From: Neurospora crassa OR74A
Taxonomy: Eukaryota > Ascomycota > Sordariomycetes > Sordariales > Sordariaceae
Direction: 5' to 3'
DNA length: 64,000 nt
NCBI RefSeq assembly: GCF_000182925.2
Contig: NC_026506.1
Span: 3,720,001-3,784,000 of the forward strand
Every line of letters begins with the position of its first letter. The first letter of the stretch is position 1. Position numbers and translations under genes: made by a program. A model generated the notes under the pieces. It saw only the letters and a program-made list of their open reading frames with translations, did no database searches and was not told the origin of the DNA. Shown piece by piece: positions 1 through 10,249 of this stretch.

Positions 1-609
1 GGAAGAGATATGGTCGCTCTCCCTTGACATGGACTCCGTTATTCCTGCCAGATGCTCAAGTGTAAACATGCTATCGCTGAAAATCTGGACCTGGACCTTC
101 GATTTGTGCTTCGGCGGCAGTTGACGTTCGAGTGTGGCTAGCTCGGTGATTGCCACCTTGATAGCCTGCTTCACTGCTAGTAGTTCACAGCCGTTGGTGG
201 TTTGGTGGAATACAGGCCAGGCGGCCGTTACTTCGCAGCCGTGCTCCTCAGTGCCTGGGGCATAACGTTTGAATGCGATCGCGTAAGCACCACCAAGACA
301 GCGCCGTGAGCCATCGGTAAAGATTGCAAGGGTGATGTTTGTGGATGTTGAAACCACGCGGTGTGCACGGCATGCGGTTTCAATGGCTTTGCCTCTGTCT
401 TTTTCGATGATGATTTCGCCGCAAAAGTGCTTTGAATCAAGGACTCGGAAGTCTGAAGTCAGAAATAACTGTCAGTATACCGTCTCGCAACCGGCTCCGA
501 TGCCTTACAGAACCATGCGCCTCAACGCGCACTCACATGTGCTTGGCAATGTTGCAATACTCAAGCTATCCGGTCGGGATTTCATTTTGTGGTCCAAGGA
601 GGTGTCCAT
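1..609 (-). CDS. RNase H-like protein, paralogue 1 (5' part only; cut by window edge)
   Basis: I read two exons: 609-537 and 452 to the window edge. The first encodes MDTSLDHKMKSRPDSLSIAT and onward; the intron has a GTGAGT donor, a TACTGAC-type branch site and a TTCAG acceptor, and is in phase 1. Exon 2 opens with YFRVLDSKHF and runs into an RNase H fold: the beta-1 motif LAIFTDGS, then GGAYAIAF, the helix GCELLAVKQAIK and the strand VQIFSDSM. The first three catalytic acids (D in TDGS, E in CELL, D in FSDS) are all present; the fourth lies beyond the window. The family would hydrolyse RNA in RNA:DNA hybrids, but there is no reverse transcriptase or other mobile-element domain beside it. It shares exon plan and junction motif with the genes at 5.6, 16.5, 28.4 and 44.4 kb. 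Biological role unknown. Confidence 0.72.
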
Positions 610-1751
610 ATCTCGTGGATGTGTGCGCGAGTCTTGCGTATACTAGAAGCTGTGGTCGACCAACGAATATAGTGAGGTGGCCTCGTCGGAAGGAAAGCGT
701 TGGAAGAGCTTGCTCCGTTATAAGAAGTGGTTGTATCGCGGGTGGGTGATGATTGCGACGGAGGATGGAAGTCGCCAACGAACGCAATCGTTGTGTGATG
801 AGTAACAGGTGAAAAGCGCGGGAGAGAGGGTGCAACGCAAGTACGGTAGAATCCGCCTGGTCCCGTGACTCGTGACGCGTTGGTTTGAGAGCGGAAGATG
901 TGGGCGGAAATCAATAGGAACCAGCTTCAGTTTTTCTTGGGTTCTGCAGAAGAAGGCGGAAGTCGGGTACGATGAGATAAAATGGTTGTATGTGGAAGGC
1001 ATGATGCATGCTGAACGTTCGTTATTTACACGGTTATAACCCTAACCCCAAAGAGGTGCTATACTCCCAAACTTGCGAGCCCTACTGTACCGACGGTGGA
1101 ATCAAGGAACTGCATGGGATCTGCTTTTATATAGTTCAGAAAAGCCGAAGGAAGGCGTACTCTTAGGAGTCATGCTATCTGTATCCTTCATGCCGGCCGC
1201 GCATACTGCAGAGAGTCTGAGAAGCAGCGCAGTGCAGCATTGCGCGTCATGCAAGAACAAACATCTCAGAATCAGGGTCACAGGACCATCATGTGAGTAA
1301 TACTGGCTGTTTTTCTCTGGTGAAAGCAGTAACATGACGGTATTGGAGGTGCTAGAGGTAATTTTGAACCATTCACCATGAACGCCCCGCGGTTCATAAA
1401 GAGGCTGAACTAGGAATGTCACAGCGCTTACATAGTGCGCTAACAACAGCGGACGTGCGTTGCCAGACGGGAAGTTAGTGCCATATCCCGATTTATGCAC
1501 GAACCTGACCCCCACCACAGATCGCAAGTGGAAACGACGGGATCCATGCCTCGCCCGCAATGCCCCCACTTCCCGCCCTTCACTGCAACCGCTACAGTAG
1601 GTCTTCACTTGCATTACTTGCGCGCACTACGAACCAGACTTCCCCGCTCCTGTCGCAACTCAAAATCGTGATATGGCTTAAGCAACGAGCAACAAGCATC
1701 CCTGTTGCACTTCTACCTCAATCAACAACTGCCTGATCCAGGAGAGCTACA
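610..1751. other. Intergenic, no gene recognised
   Basis: Divergent spacer between the RNase H-like gene on the minus strand and the gene starting at 1752 on the plus strand. Reading frames here are short, overlap on both strands and show no family motif. It presumably holds both promoters. Confidence 0.5.
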
Positions 1752-2644
1752 ATGGCACAGCCTGCAGCTCCGAAGAAGGAGCAAGTCTCAAACAATGGTA
1801 AGCTGATGCGCCCTCTCCCTCTCAACTTCAGCAAATATCTTGCACTCTTGTCCAGGGTGTCTTCTGACAGTTCTTCAAGCAGATTCCTTCAATTGCTATC
1901 TTGCCGCAGGTACCCAGCCGGCGCGACCTGTTGAAAACCAGACACGGCTGGACCTTGGTTCGCAACGAGCTTGAGCGCGAACTTGAGATACAGCGCGAGC
2001 ACCGTAACAACTACGAGCAGAGATCCAGAGTAGAGAATGGCCACCAAGAGCTCAAGCCTGTGAACGGACAGCGCCGCAAGGGCGAAGACGACAGCGAGGA
2101 AGACGAAGGCACCGAGAAGCGGTTCTCCAAGCGCCGCAACGTTGACGTTGACACGGAGAAGCGCCCGTCGCAGCCACTTTCAACCTCGCACCAGTCCCAT
2201 GCACCTTCCCAGACGACTGCCCGACCCGTCTACCCGCACAAGTTCGTCCTCACCGACAACGGCCCTTGGTACGAGTCCATCTACAATGAAGTCTACAAGA
2301 AGGTCTACAGCGAGATCTACGACGAGACCTACTCCAAGGCGTACAACCTCGCTTACAACGATGCCTTCAAAGACGGCTAGGACAATGGCATCTCTGACGG
2401 CTGCCATGATGGGAACAACGCGGGATATATGGACGGATTCCGCCGTGGATACAAGAAGTCGTATCGAGTCTCGTATGCAGAGGCCTATGAGACGGCAATG
2501 GATGAGATGAGCAGCGACGGCGATTACGAGGATGAGTCAGGAGAGTCGACCGTTAGTGATGAGGAGGGAGAGTCTGAGATTTCTGAGACTTCTGAGACTT
2601 CTGCGACTTCTGCGACTTCTGCCACTTCTGAGAACGAGGAGTAA
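1752..2644 (+). pseudogene. Tyr-x3-repeat acidic protein, probably degenerate
   Basis: A candidate first exon starts at 1752 (MAQPAAPKKEQVSNN) and meets a good GTAAGC donor at 1798. The main reading frame, from about 1883, encodes a charged region (about residues 20-90) and then a striking run in which Tyr recurs every fourth residue (YNEVYKKVYSEIYDETY, then SKAYNLAYNDAF). A TAG at 2378-2380 interrupts this frame, after which the same frame continues with GYMDGFRRGYKKSYRVSY and an acidic Ser/Thr tail ending at 2644. All visible AG acceptors (ending 1831, 1855, 1870, 1882, 1909) join exon 1 to the wrong frame, so an intact product cannot be read. The x3-spaced pattern recalls the GX3 repeat of Yae1-type proteins but with Tyr in place of Gly. 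Function unknown. Confidence 0.5.
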
Positions 2645-3391
2645 GAGAGGAGGCTTGGGAGTGGTATTGGTGACGGAAGTTATGCCTGCTGATGTGACCG
2701 AGTCATTGGAAGGTTATGTTATCAGTACCACCATACCCAAAAAATCTCTCCACGGTATGCGACGAGCAACAGATGTTTTTGTTCAGTCAGGATACTTGTA
2801 GGCCAATTTTCAGGATCGGGAGGAGGCTGTAGTGGTCAGTTCCGACCAGCGCCTTTGCGGGATGGAAGATTGGGGTCACTGGCTATGGTTGCTGTTGCTA
2901 GGACTGGGGATCGAAGGACTTGTATCCATCTGGCATTGTAGTGCAGAGCTCTCATAGTGTTGGTGTTGGGAATACACTTTGTTCTTTTTCTGGCTAGTCA
3001 AAACTTGCCTTTTACGCGTTATAAAGTTGATGGTCAATTCGGTCTTTGTCACATTGTTCTCTTTACCTAGCAAGTTGACCGTATCCATTTGCATTCCTGA
3101 TCGGAATTCTTTCCGTATTTTGTTTCCTTTCTCCACTTGGAGTTGTACGCATGAATGAAGCGAAGGTATATGGCAACATTTCCGACTTGGGATACCGAAC
3201 AGAACTCGTATTAAGACTGAGATGCAAATGGCATTGGGAACAAACTTCTGAACGAAGCATGCCTATCAACCAAAAAGAAGTTTACCTGGATTTTTTTGAA
3301 GAGGAAAGAACCGCAATTGCTGAGTGTCATGTACAAAGTCCGTCAAAGCCAATATGCAAGCAGCACAGTTACCCCTGCCAAGCAATGGGGG
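2645..3391. other. Intergenic, no gene recognised
   Basis: Spacer before the first structured-RNA unit. Only short frames without family resemblance are seen. Confidence 0.5.
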
Positions 3392-3398
3392 TATTTAA
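3392..3398 (+). promoter_or_regulatory. TATA-like box of RNA copy 1
   Basis: TATTTAA, followed by exactly 23 nt and then CAACA at 3422. All eight copies in the window keep this spacing. Confidence 0.75.
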
Positions 3399-3421
3399 CC
3401 TGGTCGAACGGCCAGTACATT

Positions 3422-3699
3422 CAACAAACCTCCAAGGGCTCTGTGGTCGAGCGGTGTGACGCGCAGCTTTGCGAACCACACAGCGGGGCTTGGGGAATCT
3501 CGCCTGAAAAACCCTGGCCGTGTTCCGCCTTCGTTCTCGTCTGCCCTACGGGCGACTTGTAGCCTATGCGTTTGGTGCCCCCAAGTAGTACTTCAACCTG
3601 GCGTCTTCCGGCTACATAATAAGTAAGGCTCTTCTACTCCTTTCCAGGTTGCTGTACGTCCCGTATAGGTTCGATTCACGCCCTTGCCATCTTTTTTTT
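3422..3699 (+). ncRNA. Structured tRNA-ended RNA, copy 1 (subfamily A)
   Basis: CAACA, the presumed start region, is at 3422. A tRNA-type A box (TGGTCGAGCGG) is at 3444 and a B box (GGTTCGATTCA) at 3668; T-runs follow at 3692-3699. The ends pair: AAGGGC at 3434-3439 with GCCCTT at 3680-3685. The internal core has CTGGCGTCTTCCGGCTAC followed by a pyrimidine-rich stretch ending in CCAG. The core hairpin is weaker here (ACAT where the sister copies have ACGC). First of three tandem units. Read as a Pol III gene by layout; a tRNA-derived SINE is the main alternative. Confidence 0.68.
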
Positions 3700-4016
3700 G
3701 GTCTTTTTTTTCCGTTGTTCTCAGAATGTTTGAACCAGAATAGGTCATCCGCAAAATGAAACCGTGGATACAAGAAGCTGAACGCATCTGTCACAGGTGA
3801 CATTGGCTATGTAAGCGTGCATTAGATCTTCTATCTAGCGAACAGAACATTCTTCTATCTTTTAGGAGTTTGGCTTGGAATCATTGTATGCCTTTAGCGC
3901 TTTAACAGCATCCGGCGACATGTGCAAAGTCTATCAGAATTGTGCTGAAAGATATTGTTTTTTCTTACAATTGATTCAAAGCGTGATTGCACATGGCGGA
4001 TGGATGTGCGGGTGGG

Positions 4017-4023
4017 CTCTATA
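4017..4023 (+). promoter_or_regulatory. TATA-like box of RNA copy 2
   Basis: CTCTATA, 23 nt before the CAACA at 4047. Confidence 0.7.
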
Positions 4024-4046
4024 GGCAGGTGGAATGGCTAGACTTT

Positions 4047-4325
4047 CAACAACTTCCAAGGGTTCGTGGTCGAGCGGCGTGGTGCGCAGCTTTTACAAAC
4101 CACACCACTCGGGGCTTGGGGAATCTCCTGTGAAACCCTAGCGGTGCTCCGCGTTTGCTCTAGTGCCTGTCCTGCGGGTAGGTAGCTAGGAGCCGAGGCG
4201 TTTGGCCCCCAAGTAGTACTTCAACCTGGCGTCTTCCGGCTACGCAATAAATAAGGCTCTTCTACTCCTTTCCAGGCTGCTGTACGTCCTGACCGTGTTC
4301 GAATCATGCCCTTGCTATTTTTTTT
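4047..4325 (+). ncRNA. Structured tRNA-ended RNA, copy 2 (subfamily A)
   Basis: CAACA is at 4047, the A box TGGTCGAGCGG at 4067-4077, the B box TGTTCGAATCA at 4296-4306 and the T-run at 4318-4325. The end stem is CAAGGG (from about 4056) with CCCTTG (4309-4314). The core GCGT-CTTCCGGCT-ACGC can form a 4-bp hairpin. It is very like copy 3 across the whole length. Confidence 0.7.
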
Positions 4326-4489
4326 AGTCTTTTTACTTTTGTCTTTGGTGTTATCCGCAGAATGAAACTATGGATGCAAGAAACTGAACGCATCTGGCGA
4401 CAGATGTAAAGTCTTGTGGGGTTGCGCTAAAGATTCTTCTTTGCATTTTATTAAAAGCGTAATTGTATGTGGCGGATGGATGAGCGGGC

Positions 4490-4496
4490 AATATAG
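4490..4496 (+). promoter_or_regulatory. TATA-like box of RNA copy 3
   Basis: AATATAG, 23 nt before the CAACA at 4520. Confidence 0.7.
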
Positions 4497-4519
4497 GCTA
4501 GTCGAACGGGTAGATCTTT

Positions 4520-4807
4520 CAACAACTTCCAAGGGCTCTGTGGTCGAGCGGCGTGGTGCGCAGCTTTTGATAAACTACACTACTGGGGGCTTGGGGGATC
4601 ACGCCTGAAAAACCCTGGCAGTGTTCCGCGTTTGCTCTAGTCCGCCTGCGTGCCCTGCGGGTGGCTAGGAGCCGAGGCGTTTGGCGCCCCCAAGTAGTAC
4701 TTCAACCTGGCGTCTTCCGGCTACGCATGAATAAGGCTCTTCTACTCCTTTCCAGGCTGCTGTACGTCCCGCGTTCGATTCACACCCTTGGCCATCTTTT
4801 TTTTTTC
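4520..4807 (+). ncRNA. Structured tRNA-ended RNA, copy 3 (subfamily A)
   Basis: CAACA is at 4520, the A box at 4541-4551, the B box GCGTTCGATTC at 4771-4781 and the T-run at 4797-4807. The end stem is a perfect 7 bp: CCAAGGG (4529-4535) with CCCTTGG (4785-4791). The core hairpin is GCGT/ACGC. Its 3' end lies about 790 bp upstream of the start codon of the same-strand RNase H-like gene at 5598. Confidence 0.7.
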
Positions 4808-5597
4808 CCTCAAACTATGCAACCCGTTGGGTCATCCTCATATTCTTCAAGACGTTGAGAGCAACACATCATGTGGCTCTTTTTCTTTACCACAGAGCGC
4901 TGTCTTAGCTTCACACACGTGGCCCTCGTGCCGCCCCTATTTCGCCTTCCCCGATGCCATACCTGTGCCCTCATCCATTTTGTTGACCTTAGAGCTAAGG
5001 CAGCACTGTCACACCAGCACTCAATCCTTGCTTATCTAAGCCGTGAGACTCTCGCAAAGGGTTCCTCGACCGCATTTTGTTTTCCTATGTTCTTCTTCTC
5101 TGTAGTATGACATTGCTATCACTCGTCTTGCCTGTTGTGCATAGAATGAGATACACAAGACAAATGGTGCTGGATACGCTCATATTTACCACCCCTAGGT
5201 ACGCCACTTCCACAGTACCACAGGTCAAGGTCGATACCAGCTTCGGTAGGATCGTGGACACCAAGAGCTGTCCTAATTTTCATTCCATGTTTGCCCACCA
5301 TACTACCTTCGGTATTGAATTGGTACGGCTAGACAGCTTACGCGGCACCTGCCATTGCCTGAAAGTTTCAGAGCCCTATTCTTTCTGGAGCACACAATAC
5401 CGATTGTCGGCAAAATTTTTTCCTTTCCTCAGTAACTCATCACGGACAACAAACAATCGACAGTTCGCCGCAACTCACTTGCTGAGATAGCCACAACAAC
5501 ACCACGAAAATCACAGTCTCTTGCGCGCGCAAAACGTACTCTTCGTACATTACATATACCTCATCTACCTCATGTCCATCCTGCCCTCCAAGTCGTC
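4808..5597. other. Intergenic; presumed promoter of the RNase H-like gene
   Basis: A frame of 137 codons at 5077-5490 is open but has no start context, motif or codon pattern that persuades me. The stretch is otherwise featureless. Confidence 0.45.
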
Positions 5598-7005
5598 ATG
5601 CAGTCCCTATTTCCAGAGCCCAGAAATGAAGAGAGAAACAGCGGGAAACGCGACTGGATTGCGCGCAGAGCACAGCCTAGGCCTGAGCATGTGGAGCTCT
5701 TCAGTAAGTTGTTTATTAATGACGGATTTCAGCTTACCCACTGCCCACTCTGGCCAGTAAACTCCCATTTACTAACATGAGTTGTGATAACAAGAACTTC
5801 TTTTCACCTCTACCTTGACCGCGACAGTCTTTATTCCCTTCGTAGGCGATCAAATGAGCCGAAACCAGGTGATTACGCGAGCGGAGGCAGCTCAGTGTCG
5901 CCCCATCGCAACCCCTATCGACATCTCGTTGGGGTTGTTTGTCTCAGCATCATGTGTCGAGGAAAATGAGCTCAAGGGCGCGTATTCGGTAGTCTTCAGG
6001 CAGATGTCACCTGGCACAAGCGACCATGGCGAGGTTTACAAGATGGGTTGGAACCAGCCTTTCGCCTCAGACGAACACGCTGCGAACAGTCTTGCAATTG
6101 CTCAGGCAATTAGTATCGCGGACACGAGATTGCGCGCAATTGCAGCCGGATCGCAGGGAAAATTCTTGGGAAACGTTAGGGTACAAATCTTTACAACCAG
6201 TAACCCAGCCCTTCGCCACATAATCAACCAGGCTGAGATTCGAGGCCCTCGCCAAGCCCTCCACACCAGAGTCTCGTCACTGGTCCACCAAGAAGTACAG
6301 AAACTGGCCGATATTCCGGGGATGAGGGTCGAACTGGTTCTCTATTGGGTTCCAGCTAATTCTGGCGTGACGCGCCAAAAGGAAGCGGGCAAGATCGCCA
6401 TGAAATGTCGCAAAAACGGCAAAAGCATGTTCTTTGTAAACGATGAAGAGAGGCCCAGTGAAGACTTGCCGAAGTCAGTCTCCTTACTTGTCAGAGATGT
6501 CCTAATTCTGGAGCGTCTCCGGATCAACAAGGAAAGGAGGGCCAACGGAATGGCAAGCTCGGCAACTACGACCCTCCGGAAGGCTACTCGCGCAACCGCC
6601 GCGCCTGCCATGAACCAAAAAGGCCCCGCCCTGTCTTCTCCTGAGACTCCGAAGACCCAACTTCAGGAGCCTCACCCGGATCGTTCTGAGCCCCGCGACC
6701 CCTCCCCGGCGCTCGACGGCCAAGCCCTCACGACAGAGGGAGAAGAACAGGCCGACGAAGGCTGCCATGACCCGCTGGAGGAGCAGGCTCTCGTCGATCG
6801 ACAGCTCTTAATCGAGACTCACGAGCATAATATTCGGTATTGCAGGGAGAGGGTCCTTCCAGGACGCAGCACTTACAGGACCCAGCAGCTTTGGGAGAAT
6901 GCTGCCGAGGCTTGTTGCTTTGCCCTGGAGGAGTTGGTCCCGGGCCATCCGTTGACTCGTGTCCCGCCCCGTTCCTTGCTCTCTTACATCTTTTCTTCAC
7001 CATGA
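5598..7005 (+). CDS. RNase H-like protein, paralogue 2 (catalytic residues lost)
   Basis: Exons 5598-5703 and 5828-7005 give 427 residues. The intron has a GTAAGT donor, a TTTACTAACATG branch and a GCGACAG acceptor, in phase 1; an acceptor at CGTAG 12 nt on would also stay in frame. Exon 1 is short and basic (MQSLFPEPRNEERNSGKRDW). The RNase H fold spans about residues 75-235: GLFVSASC, AYSVVFRQM, SLAIAQAISIADTRLRA, VRVQIFTTSN, VLYWVPANSG. At the positions where paralogues 1, 3 and 5 have the catalytic acids, this one has S (VSAS), N (AANSLA) and T (IFTTSN), and the late His/Asp pair is missing, so I infer a non-catalytic fold. The tail (about 260-427) is Pro/Glu-rich and carries EEQALVDRQLLIETHEHNI, a motif shared with paralogues 4 and 5. 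Confidence 0.78.
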
Positions 7006-7757
7006 AGAGCATCGAAGTTTTGCAGTGATCGTGGGGCAACTTGGACGTCAGACTTTGTGTTGCGGGAGTTTGTGCTGAGGGTCTCTGTTGAGCCTCACTC
7101 GAAGGCATCACAGCGTAGAGATAGTCAAGAGAGACGAGACAGTTGACAAAGGGAATGTTGCATAGTGGCTTTTGTTCTGTTAGCGGGCTTGGAGTATGGT
7201 GTTTGTCCCTTTCTGTTCATGAGATACCCGGACTTCACAAAGAGTCCAGCTTGCATGTTTGTTGTTTGAGTCCTGTTTGTATTTTCATATCAGTTTATAC
7301 CACCCCTCTCATTCAAGGCATTACTGTCTGTCTAGGACCGCTACTTGCATTTTGAAGTGCATAGAACCCGACATGTTGAAACTATGCCGTCCGATACATG
7401 GACTGACTCCCAGCCAAATATCGTTTCTTTGGCCATAGGGCGGGGGGGGCTGAAGCGACCTTTGCACTGTTAGTGCATTGACCCTGTAGTGGCCCTATGT
7501 CGCGCTGTACGGGTACTGCTGCTTAGCACAGCAGCAATAATTGAAGTGCCCTTCGCTCCGCTGAAAAGGCTGCAAGAATACGACAATATGCCTGGGACTG
7601 ACTTCACGACGCCTGCAAGAATCTCAATCCATCATACTTCGTTACCAGATACATATTTATCTTTATTTGCAAGGCATGTCACATGCCACTTCATGCGTCA
7701 AATTTTCTACTAGAGGGCTAGTTTACTGCTCTCCTCAGCACTTTCCGTTGGTCTCTT
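7006..7757. other. Intergenic between two convergent genes
   Basis: This should hold the 3' ends of the RNase H-like gene and of the GH55 gene. A short G-run lies near 7442. No coding region is supported. Confidence 0.5.
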
Positions 7758-10249
7758 TCACGATGCCTCCGGAGTGTACCTGCCGACATCGCCTCCCGAC
7801 CCAGACCACGACCCGGTGAACCCCTCGTTCGTGACAATCTCGGTTCCATTCTCCAACCTCAACGTCGCCCACGTATCCTTCGAGCACAACCCAAACGCCT
7901 GCAAATTGGCCGGTGTCTCCTCCACCCAATGCATATACCGTTGGCACTGATACTGCCCCGCGCACCCTTGGTATCCCGGCCCGCTGAAGAACGCCCACGA
8001 GGCACTGGCGTAGGTCCGAATGTTGCTTCCGCCATTGATGTAGTTCGCGAACCCCATTCGACACCTCTTCTCGTTCGCCTGCCCCGCGCACCAGCCAAAG
8101 TCCGGATCGCCCCATCCCTCCACGTCCGGCGTCCACGGATGCGGCACCACCTGCACCGCGTTGTCTCCCTGGTCATAGTTGGTCTCGCTTTGCAACATCG
8201 TCACTAACACATTCGACGCCTTTCGCAGATTAAGCTGGTACAGCCACCAGTGCTCCGATCCCAGCGCGTGCAGCCAGGTCCCCTTGGTCGCTTCGACGAG
8301 CACTCCGCCCTTTCCGGCGATGTTGCTCCCGCCCGGCGATATCGGTTCTTCGGCGATGTGGTCGGCTACCCAGTTCCATACGTTCTCGAGATACACGGAC
8401 GACGTCGAAGCGAGATGGATACCCAAGAAAGCAGCCTTGCACGCCTCGTCCGTCTCCGGATTGACGCACTTGTCCGTTAACGCCTTCGCACCCCGCGTTC
8501 CTCCGACTGTGACAAGCGAGTTCCAGATTGCCACGTCCCCCGGCTGCGCACCGGCGAGGTTGAACTGCAGGATGATGGCTCCGGGAAGCACGTCCGATAC
8601 GGTGAAGCGCATATCCTGGATGTGCGCGGTGCCAATATCGCCGGGGTTGCCGACCTTGATGATCGGTTGGGGATGAGCGCTGTCTGTGAAGAAGGGGCCA
8701 TATCCCGTGATTGTGGCCCACGCTTCGCCGACAATACGGGAGCCGGAGGGAACGAAAAGAGTCGAGTCGACGCGGTACTTGCCGAAGGGAAAGTAAGCGA
8801 TCTTGTTCTGACGAGCGGCCAGACGAAGGATGGCGTTGAGGGTGGAGGACTCGTCTCGGGTGTTGTCGCCAAAGACGAGGCAGCCTCCGTTCTGAAGAGG
8901 ATCTTTGACGTTGAGAAAGTCTTGGACGCTGAGCTCGGCATAGTTCGGTGCTGGAAGGTATGCATAACGCCCATCAGGTCCAGGCGCCAGCGATGATGGA
9001 CGGTTCAACTGCGCTGCTTCAATGGGGCCATAGATGGGATCATGGCCAACAGTGTTGGCGTACGAGAGCTGGGCTACGTTTGGCTTGGTTGCCAGAACAA
9101 AGTCGCCGGGCCCTTCGACCGCGTTCTCGGTTTTTCCGCTGATGACACGAAGGTTCTCGACCAGGTAGTTTGGCCAGTCTGTCGTCTTCAGCGTCGTACC
9201 GGAGTTGATAGAGATGGCATCGATTAGACCAATCCAAGGGTTGCCCGCGACGTGGTAGACGCCCAAGCCACAGCCGTCAAAGGTCGGGTTGACGATGCTG
9301 ATCGTGGCGCCACCGTCAATGAACATTCCCACAGCATTTTTGAAGAAGTAGATGCTCTTGAAAACTGCTTGCTGATGGCCGTTATACCAGATACCGTTTT
9401 GCCCGTATTCGATACGAACATCCGAAACTCCGAGAGTCGAGCCACGGCCGAGGCGAATACCACTGTGTCCCTCACCATCGATGGCAGGCGCCATACGGAT
9501 CTTCACATTCTGCAACTGAGCTCCTTGAGCAACACCCCACCAGAGAGCTGTGAAGGCTTGGTCTCCTGGGATATTGGTGGTGTCGAGGATTAAGTTCTTC
9601 AAGGAGACGGCGAACGATAGCTCACCGGAAATACCAGTTGCGGGGTCTTGGCCAGAGATCAACGTTTGATTCCCGGAGAAGTTCGAAGATGCTTTGATGA
9701 TGGGTGGCTAGGAGTTCACAACGCGATCAGTATCAACTCACTTCCGCTTGCATGGGAGAGGCCATCGTCCTTACATCTGTTGCGTCGCCCATCAGAACTG
9801 TGTCAGTGTTCATGAAGATGGTCTCAGAGATCTCGTATGTTCCCGGCGGTATGTACACAACCTGTGAAGCGCTTCTGTCAGCGTTCTTTCATGCTCGCAT
9901 GTGAGGCAAATGAGGTGCTTACTCGTGGCTGGGAAGCAAACCATAGACCGTGTCTCTTAGCACCGTTGGTCCCCGAGTTGATCGCTGTTTGGATACTCGC
10001 CCCATCGCCGGGTTTCACTGCCTTGAAGACGGCATAGTTGACATCTCCGTCAAGGTCGGGAGCGAAGCCGCGCACAAGGGGAGTGCTGTGGTCGATACTG
10101 GAGTACCAAAACCTGGTCGGTCGGTCGGAAACACCTTGAGCGCTGGTCCAGTTCAAGGAGACTGAAGCGGAGACGTCCAGCAATGGAGAGGCAACTGCGC
10201 TGCTCCCAAAGAGAGCTACAGCGGCCACAAATTTCGCGATCACCATCAT
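7758..10249 (-). CDS. Secreted GH55 exo-beta-1,3-glucanase
   Basis: Three exons on the minus strand: 10249-9923, 9861-9775 and 9707-7758. Introns have GTAAGC and GTAAGG donors. Translation starts at MMVIAKFVAAVALFGSSAVA, a signal peptide; a Met 9 codons further out is less likely. The product, about 787 residues, fits the usual GH55 length. Two right-handed beta-helix halves are visible: the first starts after VVYIPPGTYEISETIF and contains GIWYNGHQQAVFKSIYFF; the second starts near DDTRDESS-like GGCLVFGDNTRDESSTLNA and contains VYLENVWNWVADH and then GSEHWWLYQLNL, the conserved region holding the family's proposed acid. The family releases glucose or short oligomers from the ends of beta-1,3-glucans such as callose, laminarin or fungal wall glucan, outside the cell. 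Divergent from the GH7 gene 2.5 kb away. Confidence 0.93.

Larger units (their letters stand above)
3392..4850 (+). repeat. Tandem array of three structured-RNA units
   Basis: Three same-strand copies lie at 3422, 4047 and 4520. The duplication includes flanks: the stretch after copy 1 (around 3757-3800: TGAAACC, GAAGCTGAACGCATCTG) recurs after copy 2 (around 4363-4400), and the 130 nt before copies 2 and 3 align well (both carry GGCGGATGGATG about 60-70 nt before CAACA). The unit period is roughly 470-625 bp. Whole gene plus flank was duplicated, which is not how a retroposed SINE copy spreads. Confidence 0.7.

Noticed and set aside
5077-5490. 137-codon frame between the RNA array and RNase H-like gene 2
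   Set aside because: No start context, motif or codon pattern; most likely chance.
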